Assembly: GCA_015523565.1 (NCBI GenBank)
Contig: WAKA01000009.1
Coordinates: 1 to 47,146, forward strand
DNA: 47,146 nt
Source: Candidatus Heimdallarchaeota archaeon
GTDB taxonomy: Archaea; Asgardarchaeota; Heimdallarchaeia; Heimdallarchaeales; Kariarchaeaceae
Direction: 5' to 3'
How positions within the stretch are numbered: position 1 is the stretch's first letter; every line of letters begins with the position of its first letter. Under the pieces are notes generated by a model. It was not told the origin of the DNA. It worked only from the letters and a program-made list of their open reading frames with translations, and searched no databases. Positions 9,759 through 17,590 of this stretch are shown piece after piece. The position numbers and the translations under genes were made by a program.

Positions 9759-10610
9759 ATGATAAAAAACCTAGCAGTTATTGGTGCAGGGCAAATGGGT
9801 GCTGGCATCGCACTCGTCTGTGCTGTTAATGGCTATGAGGTAACCCTCAACGATATTGACCAAAAATTCATCGACAGTGGGTTGGAAAGAAACAAAAAAT
9901 GGCTGGATAGGCAGGTCTCAAAAGAACGGATGACACAACAGGAGGCTGATGAAATTTGGAACAGAATGACTGGTGAAGTGGATCTGCAAAAAGCAGTATC
10001 TGAAAAAGACATGGTTATTGAGGCCATAATCGAAAACCTTGACATTAAAAAGGATGTATGGACAAAAATAGGTAACTACGCCCCAGAGCATGCCATTTTT
10101 GGATCAAACACCTCATCTCTCTCAATTACCGAAATGGCTGTGGCATCAGGTCGCCCTGAAAAATTCTTGGGAACACACTTTTTTAATCCACCTGTGATCA
10201 TGAAAATCATTGAATTCATCAAGGGCTATTCCACCTCTCAAGAAACATTGGAAACAGCTATTGAATTCGGAAAATCATTGGGCATGAAAACAGTCATTGC
10301 CGCAGAGGCTCCTGGATTCATTGTCAATCGTATCCTCATCCCCATGCTTAATGAGGCATACTTTGCTCTTCAAGAAGGTGTTGCCACAAAAGAAGACATC
10401 GATCTCGCCGTAAAAATGGGTTTGAACCACCCAATGGGTCCTCTAACCCTCTCGGATTTCATTGGGTTGGATACCATACTCTATATCGCAGAATATCTAC
10501 ATAAGGAATTGGGTGAGGATAAATATCGACCTTGTCCCTTGCTCAGAAAAATGGTAAGGGCTGGCAAGCTTGGCAGAAAAACTGGTGAAGGGTTCTATAA
10601 ATACGATTGA
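9759..10610 (+). CDS. 3-hydroxyacyl-CoA (3-hydroxybutyryl-CoA) dehydrogenase
   Basis: VIGAGQMGAGIALVCAVNGYEVTLNDID; FGSNTSSLSITEMA; GTHFFNPPVIMKIIE; GRKTGEGFYKY. Confidence 0.95.
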   Translation: MIKNLAVIGAGQMGAGIALVCAVNGYEVTLNDIDQKFIDSGLERNKKWLDRQVSKERMTQQEADEIWNRMTGEVDLQKAVSEKDMVIEAIIENLDIKKDVWTKIGNYAPEHAIFGSNTSSLSITEMAVASGRPEKFLGTHFFNPPVIMKIIEFIKGYSTSQETLETAIEFGKSLGMKTVIAAEAPGFIVNRILIPMLNEAYFALQEGVATKEDIDLAVKMGLNHPMGPLTLSDFIGLDTILYIAEYLHKELGEDKYRPCPLLRKMVRAGKLGRKTGEGFYKYD

Positions 10611-10664
10611 GCCTTCCGAACCCCAGTCATCATTGTTAAGAAGGGTTTTTGACAGATAATAATT

Positions 10665-11063
10665 ATGGTCAAAATTTCCCAAATTGCAATTGCAGTGCCA
10701 GAAATAGAAAAGGCAAAAAAGGTCTTTGAAGCACTTACTGAAACATCTGCAAGCTCTCCCCATCTTGTTGAAACTCAAAAAGTCAATGTTTCATTCATTC
10801 AAGTTGGAGACACTAAAATTGAACTGTTGGAACCTGCCTCAGATAAAACCCCTATTACAAATTTCCTTCAAAAAAGAGGCAGTGGAATACATCATATTGG
10901 GATCAAAGTGAAGGAATTTGAAGAAACGATAAAAAAAATGAAGGCATTGGGTGTCCGTACCCTCGGTGATCCCACTGTTGGTGCTGAAGGGCATCGTGTT
11001 GTTTTCTTCCATCCCAAGGACACACATGGTGTACTTATTGAGCTTGAAGAGGATCTGGAATGA
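10665..11063 (+). CDS. mce: Methylmalonyl-CoA epimerase
   Basis: VOC fold: KISQIAIAVPEIEKAKKVFEAL ... GSGIHHIGIKVKEFEETIKKMKALGVR ... VVFFHPKDTHGVLIELEE. Confidence 0.9.
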   Translation: MVKISQIAIAVPEIEKAKKVFEALTETSASSPHLVETQKVNVSFIQVGDTKIELLEPASDKTPITNFLQKRGSGIHHIGIKVKEFEETIKKMKALGVRTLGDPTVGAEGHRVVFFHPKDTHGVLIELEEDLE

Positions 11064-11611
11064 ACGGTTGGATTGCCCCAAATTCATTTCCTGGTTGGTA
11101 TGTTCTGCACAAAGTCGAAACTGGTTCAACAAATGATGATAGTGCAGAATTGCTGGATGAGGGGTATGAAAAAGTCATTGTAACGGCAGAAGTTCAACAC
11201 CATGGGCGAGGCAGAAAAGGAAACTTTTGGCATTCTCCAAAAGGTGGATGCTGGATTTCCATTGGCTTTAATTGCAATCTCCCTGTGATGGAATTAAGTA
11301 CTCCTCTTGTTGAAACCCTTGCCATAAAATTTTCCAATAACTTCAAAACCAAATTTAATGTAAAACAACCAAATGATATTTTCTTAAATGGAAAAAAAGT
11401 GCTGGGATTGCTAATCGACACCATAATTGTTGATCAAACAATTAAACGTCTTATTCTTGGAGTGGGTGTAAATGTAAACAATCCCCTCCCTGAACCAATC
11501 ATGGATATAGCAACTTCCTTGAAGAATGAGGGCATTCAGACAACCCCGGCAGAAGTGGCAATGTTAATCTGCAACAGCGCATTGCCTTTTTTCAAACAAC
11601 TTACTGGGTAA
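11060..11611 (+). CDS. birA: Biotin-[acetyl-CoA-carboxylase] ligase, catalytic domain only
   Basis: TGSTNDDSAEL; HHGRGRKGNFWHSPKGG; KQPNDIFLNGKKVLGLLID; overlaps epimerase stop. Confidence 0.85.
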   Translation: MNGWIAPNSFPGWYVLHKVETGSTNDDSAELLDEGYEKVIVTAEVQHHGRGRKGNFWHSPKGGCWISIGFNCNLPVMELSTPLVETLAIKFSNNFKTKFNVKQPNDIFLNGKKVLGLLIDTIIVDQTIKRLILGVGVNVNNPLPEPIMDIATSLKNEGIQTTPAEVAMLICNSALPFFKQLTG

Positions 11612-11662
11612 CGCGAAATGATGAAAAGAGAGTCAATGATCCTTCATGGAAATGAAAACACC

Positions 11663-12322
11663 CTAATTTTTCTGATCGCGTTTTTCCAGTACAAACTGCG
11701 TAATGAATTTGCCTCGTTCTAACATGGATGCTCTCCCAAATTCCTTGAACTGATGATAGGAGCAAATAATGCCATGGTTATCCTCCAGTTCCATGGAGAG
11801 TCTCTCACGATCTATCATTTGTGAATATGCTTGGGAAAGGACAAACACGACCCTTTCAAATCTCTCTGATAAAATATATGACTTGAGTATTTCTCCCAAC
11901 CTGTTCTTTTTCCAAAATGTCTTTACAGTCCCCATCCCCTCAAGCTTATCAACTGACTTTAAATCATAGTTTCTTATGGGGTCATCAAACAAAATCAATC
12001 CATAAAATGGTGTGACAATCACAGCATCAAGATCTTGATCTTCCCCAATGGTATGCCATACCTCAATTGGGATTTTTGAAAAAGTCCTGCCAGTACACCT
12101 TTGATAAGCAGGCATCAAAGCCACTGTTTTCTCTTTACTTGGTTCTGTATCAAATGCTGGCTTTTCTCCAGTCTTTTGAAGAATTTCGGTTCTCAATGCC
12201 AACAATTTTTCTGCTTCTTTCCGCGGCAATGACTCCAAAAATGTATGCCTTTTCTTTTTAAAATCTGTAATTCCTCCTGCTTGCTTGGATTTTGAAGTTG
12301 CCGTGACAATTAATGTTTTCAT
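11663..12322 (-). CDS. YaaA/UPF0246-like protein
   Basis: LMPAYQRCTGRTFSKI ... VIVTPFYGLILFDDPIRNYDLKSVDK ... FWKKNRLGEIL, as in the YaaA superfamily. Confidence 0.5.
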   Translation of the reverse strand: MKTLIVTATSKSKQAGGITDFKKKRHTFLESLPRKEAEKLLALRTEILQKTGEKPAFDTEPSKEKTVALMPAYQRCTGRTFSKIPIEVWHTIGEDQDLDAVIVTPFYGLILFDDPIRNYDLKSVDKLEGMGTVKTFWKKNRLGEILKSYILSERFERVVFVLSQAYSQMIDRERLSMELEDNHGIICSYHQFKEFGRASMLERGKFITQFVLEKRDQKN

Positions 12323-12364
12323 TGCTTTCTTAATGATTCCCCGATTTTAATGTTTTATATCCTT

Positions 12365-12775
12365 CTAAAAATCAATTCTTCTTCTTTGGCAATATTCTTC
12401 ACTGAATTTATAGTAATGCTTGATCTCCATTTCCCCCATCTTATAGCACAGAAATACGGGTTCCAACTTTCTTAAGGTGATAAATGCAATAATTCCCCTC
12501 TCCCAATCCCTGACAAGGACATCGTTTCTCAAAAACCTCAAGTTCAGATCATGAAGTCTTTCCGTAATCTCATCCAATTGAAACCTTTTAAGTGTGACAA
12601 CTGTTGGATCCTCGCCTTCCATTAACAGTAATTCTCTTTTCAACTCTTTATATCTCAGAAATAAATTAACCGCCTCCCTTAGCAATGGTTCAATGATATG
12701 GATCTTTTCCTGAGCCTCATGCAAATGAATTGCCCTGACAGGAATTTTCTGGTTTTGGAAGAGATCTTCGTTCAT
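12365..12775 (-). CDS. DUF2203-like protein
   Basis: HEAQEKIHIIEPLLREAVNL ... DVLVRDWERGIIAFITLRKLEPVFLCYKMGEMEIKHYYKF. Confidence 0.55.
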   Translation of the reverse strand: MNEDLFQNQKIPVRAIHLHEAQEKIHIIEPLLREAVNLFLRYKELKRELLLMEGEDPTVVTLKRFQLDEITERLHDLNLRFLRNDVLVRDWERGIIAFITLRKLEPVFLCYKMGEMEIKHYYKFSEEYCQRRRIDF

Positions 12776-12816
12776 CTGCTAATTTATTGGTTAAGTATTA
12801 ATTAACTTTTCTTGTA

Positions 12817-13914
12817 TCACTGACCAACCTTTTCATCAACAGACCCTTTGTCTATCAGGCCTGTCTTCTCCAATGCTTTGATGACTGCCCTTCTCGTTAC
12901 TCCTGTCGCCAATATGGTATATCTTTCTGGTCTAATGCTCTGTGCCGTTAAAATTGCATTGACCAGCATCTCTGGGTCAACTCCGATTTGAGAGACATGG
13001 GTCGGCGCCCCAATGATTTCCAATGTTTCCTTTATCTCCTGCCAATTGCCCCCGTGCAAATACATTGTGAAAATTGACATCATTCCAACTTGTTCCCCAT
13101 GAAGTGCTGGATGTTCCACTAATTGATCGAGACTATGCGAAATCAAATGCTCTGCTCCACTCGCAGGTCGGGACGATCCATCAATGCACATTGCCATTGA
13201 ACTTGTTATCAATCCTTTAAAAACGTGATAAGCCCCCTTTATGGGATCCTTTGCTATCTCTTCCCTTGCTTCTATCATTGAAATTGCTGAAATCTCTGCT
13301 AAGGTGGATGCATAGGATGACATATGTTCTCCTGTTATCCGTCGTGATAATTCCCAATCCAAAATGGCTGTCTTGTTTGAAATGATGTCTGCACAACCCG
13401 AAATGGTAAATCTCCTTGGTGCCTTTGCCAAAACTGAAATGTCTCCTACAACAAGAATGGGTGCTTTTGCTGGAAATGATCCCTTGACATCAACACCATA
13501 AAGGGATGCTCTTGCGCTTGCAATCCCATCATGGGATGCCGCAGTCGGGACAGAAACAAAAGGGATATTATACTCATGCGAAGAGAATTTGGTCACATCT
13601 ATTACCTTGCCTCCTCCCACAGCTACTGCAAAATCTGCATTTATTTCCTCATAAAATTTTTCTGCCTCCTTCGCAACTTCTGTTGTTGCTTCCTTGATCT
13701 TAAGGATTTGAACTTCTTTGCCTGCTTCCTCCAAAACCTCTTTCACTTTTTTCCCAGCAACTTTATAGGTTGTATTACCTGATAATAATGCGACAGTGTC
13801 CTTTAATTGCAGTTTCTCAACATTTTCACCTATGTTTTCTATCGCGTGAAGCTTTACATCAAAAAGCCTTGGCAATTCAATAGTGGGTCTATCTATTATT
13901 CTTGCAAAACTCAC
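12817..13914 (-). CDS. egsA: NAD(P)-dependent glycerol-1-phosphate dehydrogenase
   Basis: VAVGGGKVIDVTKFSSHEYNIPFVSVPTAASHDGIASARASLYG; SRPASGAEHLISHSLD; HGEQVGM. Confidence 0.93.
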   Translation of the reverse strand: MSFARIIDRPTIELPRLFDVKLHAIENIGENVEKLQLKDTVALLSGNTTYKVAGKKVKEVLEEAGKEVQILKIKEATTEVAKEAEKFYEEINADFAVAVGGGKVIDVTKFSSHEYNIPFVSVPTAASHDGIASARASLYGVDVKGSFPAKAPILVVGDISVLAKAPRRFTISGCADIISNKTAILDWELSRRITGEHMSSYASTLAEISAISMIEAREEIAKDPIKGAYHVFKGLITSSMAMCIDGSSRPASGAEHLISHSLDQLVEHPALHGEQVGMMSIFTMYLHGGNWQEIKETLEIIGAPTHVSQIGVDPEMLVNAILTAQSIRPERYTILATGVTRRAVIKALEKTGLIDKGSVDEKVGQ

Positions 13915-13992
13915 TAATTTCTATACAACTTTACTATTAAAACTATTGTCTTTAAAAAATTTGAAAATAAATATTTTTAATTCTAATTACGT

Positions 13993-15384
13993 TTAATTTC
14001 TTCTTCTCTTAAAGTGGACTATTGTTGCGAAACTGAACAAGGTGACCAATGCAAGGTAAAGTCCAAATCCAGGTCCTTCTTTTGCTTTTACAGGTGAAAA
14101 TGAGGGTGTTTCTGTGACACCACCAGGCCATGTGATGGTTCCTGTAATTGACATTCCTGAGGTTTCGTCCCATGAGCCAACTACTGCAAACTTGTCTCCC
14201 TGCAGGTTCACAATGTCATAAAGTGCGTTCCTGTCTCCCTGTGAGTTGAAGGTGACATGTCCTGTTGCTCCCATGAAGTCAGTCTTCTTCAATTCAGCAA
14301 GCAAAAGATCACCGTCATTGTAATCCTTGCTGTCCTTTACCAACCTTTCAATTGCATAGGCAAAAGCAAAGACTGCGTCATATGCAAAGCTTGCATAGGT
14401 GTTGGGTGTTCTGTCACCACACCCTGTGTATGTGTTATTGTCCTTGCCATTGCATGTTTCCCACAAATCAAGGAATGCATCGTGAGTTGGACCACTGCCT
14501 CTGTTTGGTGCAGTTCCAATCATTCCTTGCATGTTATCCTTGACTGTTTGGTCGACCGTGCCGTCATCATTCTCGAAGACACCTTCTTGTGTGGGTCCAT
14601 CTGTACCAATCCATACATAGTCTTTTCCAACAAGTCCGACATCGCCTGCTTGGGAGAACACAGTCTTTGCATCACCAACGATGGTGTTCAAGACAATGAC
14701 ATGTGCTCCAGAATCCTTAATTGCCTGCAATTGGGTTTTTACGTCTGGTGCACCTTTGTCAAACCTTTGTGAACTGAGAATTTCAATTCCAAGATCTTTT
14801 GCAGTGTCTTCAACAACTGATATACCGCCTTCACCATAATCGTCAGATGTTGCCAAAGTTGCAATTTGTGTAAAACCAAGATCCTTGATGATGTTTGCAA
14901 TTGCAACTCCCTGTACTGCATCAGAGGGGACAACTCTCAAGAAGTATGGATATACTGTCTTGTTTGAAAGGTCTGGATTGGTTGATGAGTAGGAAATCTG
15001 TGGTATTTTGTTCTGTTCTGCAACAGCGGCAATGGCCTTTGAGACTGAGGATGATGCCGCTCCAACAAAACCAACAACTCCTGCTGCTGCCAATTCCTCT
15101 GCTGCTGACTTTCCAGTTGTTGGATCTGTGGCTGTGTCCTTGACAACCAATTCCAATGTGTATCCGCTGAGCAATGAGTCATTCGCATTGATGACATCAA
15201 CTGCCATTTGGGCGGCTGCTCTTCTTTCAACACCACCTGCTTGGAGCTTGCCCGTAAGTGGGAAAAGTCCACCAAGCTTAATTGTTGTGGTCTGATGAAG
15301 TTCAAGTGCTGTACCATTGCTCATTGGTGCCAACATCATCAAACCCAAAACAATTGTCAAATAAACAATGTTTCTTTTATTCAT
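13993..15384 (-). CDS. livK: Branched-chain amino acid ABC transporter substrate-binding protein with signal peptide and C-terminal PGF/TM anchor
   Basis: Start placed at MNKRNIVYLT..., preceded by GGAGGA; IKLGGLFPLTGKLQAGGVERRAAAQMAVDVIN; C-terminus EGPGFGLYLALVTLFSFATIVHFKRRRN. Confidence 0.9.
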   Translation of the reverse strand: MNKRNIVYLTIVLGLMMLAPMSNGTALELHQTTTIKLGGLFPLTGKLQAGGVERRAAAQMAVDVINANDSLLSGYTLELVVKDTATDPTTGKSAAEELAAAGVVGFVGAASSSVSKAIAAVAEQNKIPQISYSSTNPDLSNKTVYPYFLRVVPSDAVQGVAIANIIKDLGFTQIATLATSDDYGEGGISVVEDTAKDLGIEILSSQRFDKGAPDVKTQLQAIKDSGAHVIVLNTIVGDAKTVFSQAGDVGLVGKDYVWIGTDGPTQEGVFENDDGTVDQTVKDNMQGMIGTAPNRGSGPTHDAFLDLWETCNGKDNNTYTGCGDRTPNTYASFAYDAVFAFAYAIERLVKDSKDYNDGDLLLAELKKTDFMGATGHVTFNSQGDRNALYDIVNLQGDKFAVVGSWDETSGMSITGTITWPGGVTETPSFSPVKAKEGPGFGLYLALVTLFSFATIVHFKRRRN

Positions 15385-15396
15385 GTTCTTTCCTCC

Positions 15397-15460
15397 AAAT
15401 TGCAACGCTTTTTTCGCACCAACCATTCGGTTCTCGAAATGTGCTGTCGCGTTGCAATTT
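15397..15460 (-). promoter_or_regulatory. Candidate structured 5' leader or operator pair of livK (12-bp perfect inverted repeat around 40 nt)
   Basis: Minus strand AAATTGCAACGC-[GACAGCACATTTCGAGAACCGAATGGTTGGTGCGAAAAAA]-GCGTTGCAATTT, immediately followed by the GGAGGA Shine-Dalgarno. Confidence 0.65.
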
Positions 15461-15480
15461 TGCTAATATGTCAAATTTGG

Positions 15481-15488
15481 CTTATAAG
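15481..15488 (-). promoter_or_regulatory. Putative TATA box of livK
   Basis: CTTATAAG; predicted TSS about 25 nt downstream falls near 15460. Confidence 0.5.
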
Positions 15489-15570
15489 ACTTTCTATTTT
15501 TTTGTGAATGAATCATAATTCTCAATTCCGTAAAAGTCATCACCTATTTTCTATTGATTAAGAATAACAA

Positions 15571-15578
15571 TTATAAAG
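15571..15578 (+). promoter_or_regulatory. Putative TATA box of the livFHMG operon
   Basis: ttataaag about 45 nt upstream of an AAGGAGG Shine-Dalgarno at 15614-15620. Confidence 0.45.
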
Positions 15579-15629
15579 CAATCCGAAAATCAGAATAAAA
15601 TTACATATCCCGTAAGGAGGATGATATGA

Positions 15630-16358
15630 CTGAAAGTAATAGAAACACAAAATTTGGTTAGCGGTTATGGAAAACTCCAAATCATTAATGGAGTTGACAT
15701 TGAATTGAATAAAGGGGAATTGGTTACAATAATAGGTCCAAATGGATCTGGCAAATCAACATTAGTAAAAACAATAATTGGACTTGTCCCAAGCTGGTCT
15801 GGTAAAATCATAATCAACGAAAAATTGGACATAACTGGCATGAAGCCTTATGATATTGTCACCAAACAAGTCCCAATCAACTACGTGCCACAGGTCAACA
15901 ATGTTTTCCCAACATTGACGATTGAGGAAAATCTTCTTTTGGGCGCTCTCCCCAGGAAAAAAGATCCTAAAGAGAAAATCCAAGAGGACATGGAAAAAAT
16001 CTTTGAAATTTTTCCACGGCTAAAGGAGCGGCTCTCTCAAAAAGCTGCGCTTCTTTCTGGCGGTGAAAGGCAAATGCTTGCCCTTGGCAGAGCATTGATG
16101 TCAAATCCAGACATTTTGATTTTGGATGAGCCTACAGCTGCATTAGCGCCTGTTCTTGCGGATGAAATATTCAACAAAATTATTGAACTGAAAAAACTGG
16201 GGCTAAGCATATTGCTTGTGGAACAGAGGGCAACACGTGCCTTGAAAATCAGTGACAGGGGTTATGTCTTGGTCTCTGGAAAGGTTGCTTTTGAAGACAA
16301 GGCCGAGAATCTCATAAACAATGAAAAAGTTGGAGAACTTTATTTAGGAAAGAGGTGA
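15630..16358 (+). CDS. livF: Branched-chain amino acid ABC transporter ATPase; start codon ambiguous (CTG 15630 or TTG 15654)
   Basis: GPNGSGKST, LLSGGERQMLALGRALM, ILDEPTAAL; in-frame upstream LKVIETQNLVSGYGK matches a usual LivF N-terminus. Confidence 0.85.
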   Translation: MKVIETQNLVSGYGKLQIINGVDIELNKGELVTIIGPNGSGKSTLVKTIIGLVPSWSGKIIINEKLDITGMKPYDIVTKQVPINYVPQVNNVFPTLTIEENLLLGALPRKKDPKEKIQEDMEKIFEIFPRLKERLSQKAALLSGGERQMLALGRALMSNPDILILDEPTAALAPVLADEIFNKIIELKKLGLSILLVEQRATRALKISDRGYVLVSGKVAFEDKAENLINNEKVGELYLGKR

Positions 16359-17590
16359 ATGATATGAGTGAAGAAGACAAAGAAATTCAAAAAATTATTG
16401 ATGAACTCAATGAGGAGGAAATCAAGGAAATTCAAGAGGTGAAAACAGAGAAACAATCATTTGTCACGGATCATCCCATTGTTTCTCTTGTTATTGCGAT
16501 TCTAATATTTATTCCAATTGCATGGGTTTTTTCCGTATTCACTTTCACCAACTTGTTGCAACAGTTCCTTTTCTCTGTTGAAAGGGCTGCATTGTATGTA
16601 ATGGTGTGTGTAGGCTTAACCCTGACAACTAGAGTTCTTAAATTCGCAAACTTTGCACATGCGGAGTTCCTTACCATTGGTGTTTATACTGGTTTGGTTA
16701 TTACATCTTTCACAAATGCGTCTGAGATTTGTTTAGGGGATTTCTGCCTTGACAATATCTTTTTGCTATCCATTTTCATCTTCATCATCACGGGTGCATT
16801 TGCAGTTCTTGGTGAAAAACTAATTTTTGGTCCCCTAAGAAAAAGAAATGCCACTCCATTGTCGCTTATGGTTGCTTCAATTGGATTTGGTCTGGTCATC
16901 AGGCAACTCGTGTCTGACTTTTTCGGGGGTCGTGATCAAAAGATTGATCTTCAATATCCTCCTTTCTTTGATAAGGTTGGATCGAATCTTGAATCAATCC
17001 CTGTTTTGAAAATCTTCTCAATTTGGTTCAGTGAAAGAGTCGAATTCAGTATTATTGGAACAACAAAAGTTATTGCCTTCAATCGAAACATGGTTTGGAA
17101 AGTGACTATGATGATAATATTAGTGGTCTTACTCCAACTTTTGTTCAAGAAAACAACACTTGGGATTTCGATGCGAGCAACTGCCGATGATATTGATTTA
17201 GCACAAATAAGCGGAATCAATACCCAGCGCATCATTGATTGGACTTGGTTCATCGCGGGTGGTGTTACTGGTGTCGGTGCATTGTTTTTCTTGGGTCCCC
17301 AAGCATTTGTTCCATTCTCTGGCTTTGCACAACTTCTCATCATATTTGCAGTCGTAACCTTAGGGGGTTTTGATTCTTTTGAGGGGACAATTGTCAGTGC
17401 CTTCATCATCTCTGCAATTCAAACAATGACCATTCTCATCAATTCTAATTTGGATCCTGATAATCCGCTTGTTTTTTGGTCACCCAACAAGGATTGGAGC
17501 TTGGTTGGTCCCTTTGCCACAATTATTGTTGTTCTAATATTCCGACCAAGAGGGCTGTTCGGGTTGGTTGACCCCAAGTCAAAATTATGA
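16355..17590 (+). CDS. livH: Branched-chain amino acid ABC transporter permease with charged N-terminal extension
   Basis: FSVERAALYVMVCVGLTLTTRVLKFANFAHAEFLTIG; LGISMRATADDIDLAQISGIN. Confidence 0.88.
   Translation: MNDMSEEDKEIQKIIDELNEEEIKEIQEVKTEKQSFVTDHPIVSLVIAILIFIPIAWVFSVFTFTNLLQQFLFSVERAALYVMVCVGLTLTTRVLKFANFAHAEFLTIGVYTGLVITSFTNASEICLGDFCLDNIFLLSIFIFIITGAFAVLGEKLIFGPLRKRNATPLSLMVASIGFGLVIRQLVSDFFGGRDQKIDLQYPPFFDKVGSNLESIPVLKIFSIWFSERVEFSIIGTTKVIAFNRNMVWKVTMMIILVVLLQLLFKKTTLGISMRATADDIDLAQISGINTQRIIDWTWFIAGGVTGVGALFFLGPQAFVPFSGFAQLLIIFAVVTLGGFDSFEGTIVSAFIISAIQTMTILINSNLDPDNPLVFWSPNKDWSLVGPFATIIVVLIFRPRGLFGLVDPKSKL

Noticed and set aside
11060-11611. Truncated biotin ligase pseudogene
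   Set aside because: Short, but the catalytic motifs are present and domain-minimal ligases without the HTH and C-terminal domain occur in archaea.
14337-15317. Several ORFs opposite or out of frame to livK (e.g. Gln/Leu-rich 14937..15317)
   Set aside because: Low-complexity artefacts of alternative frames over a strongly supported livK CDS.
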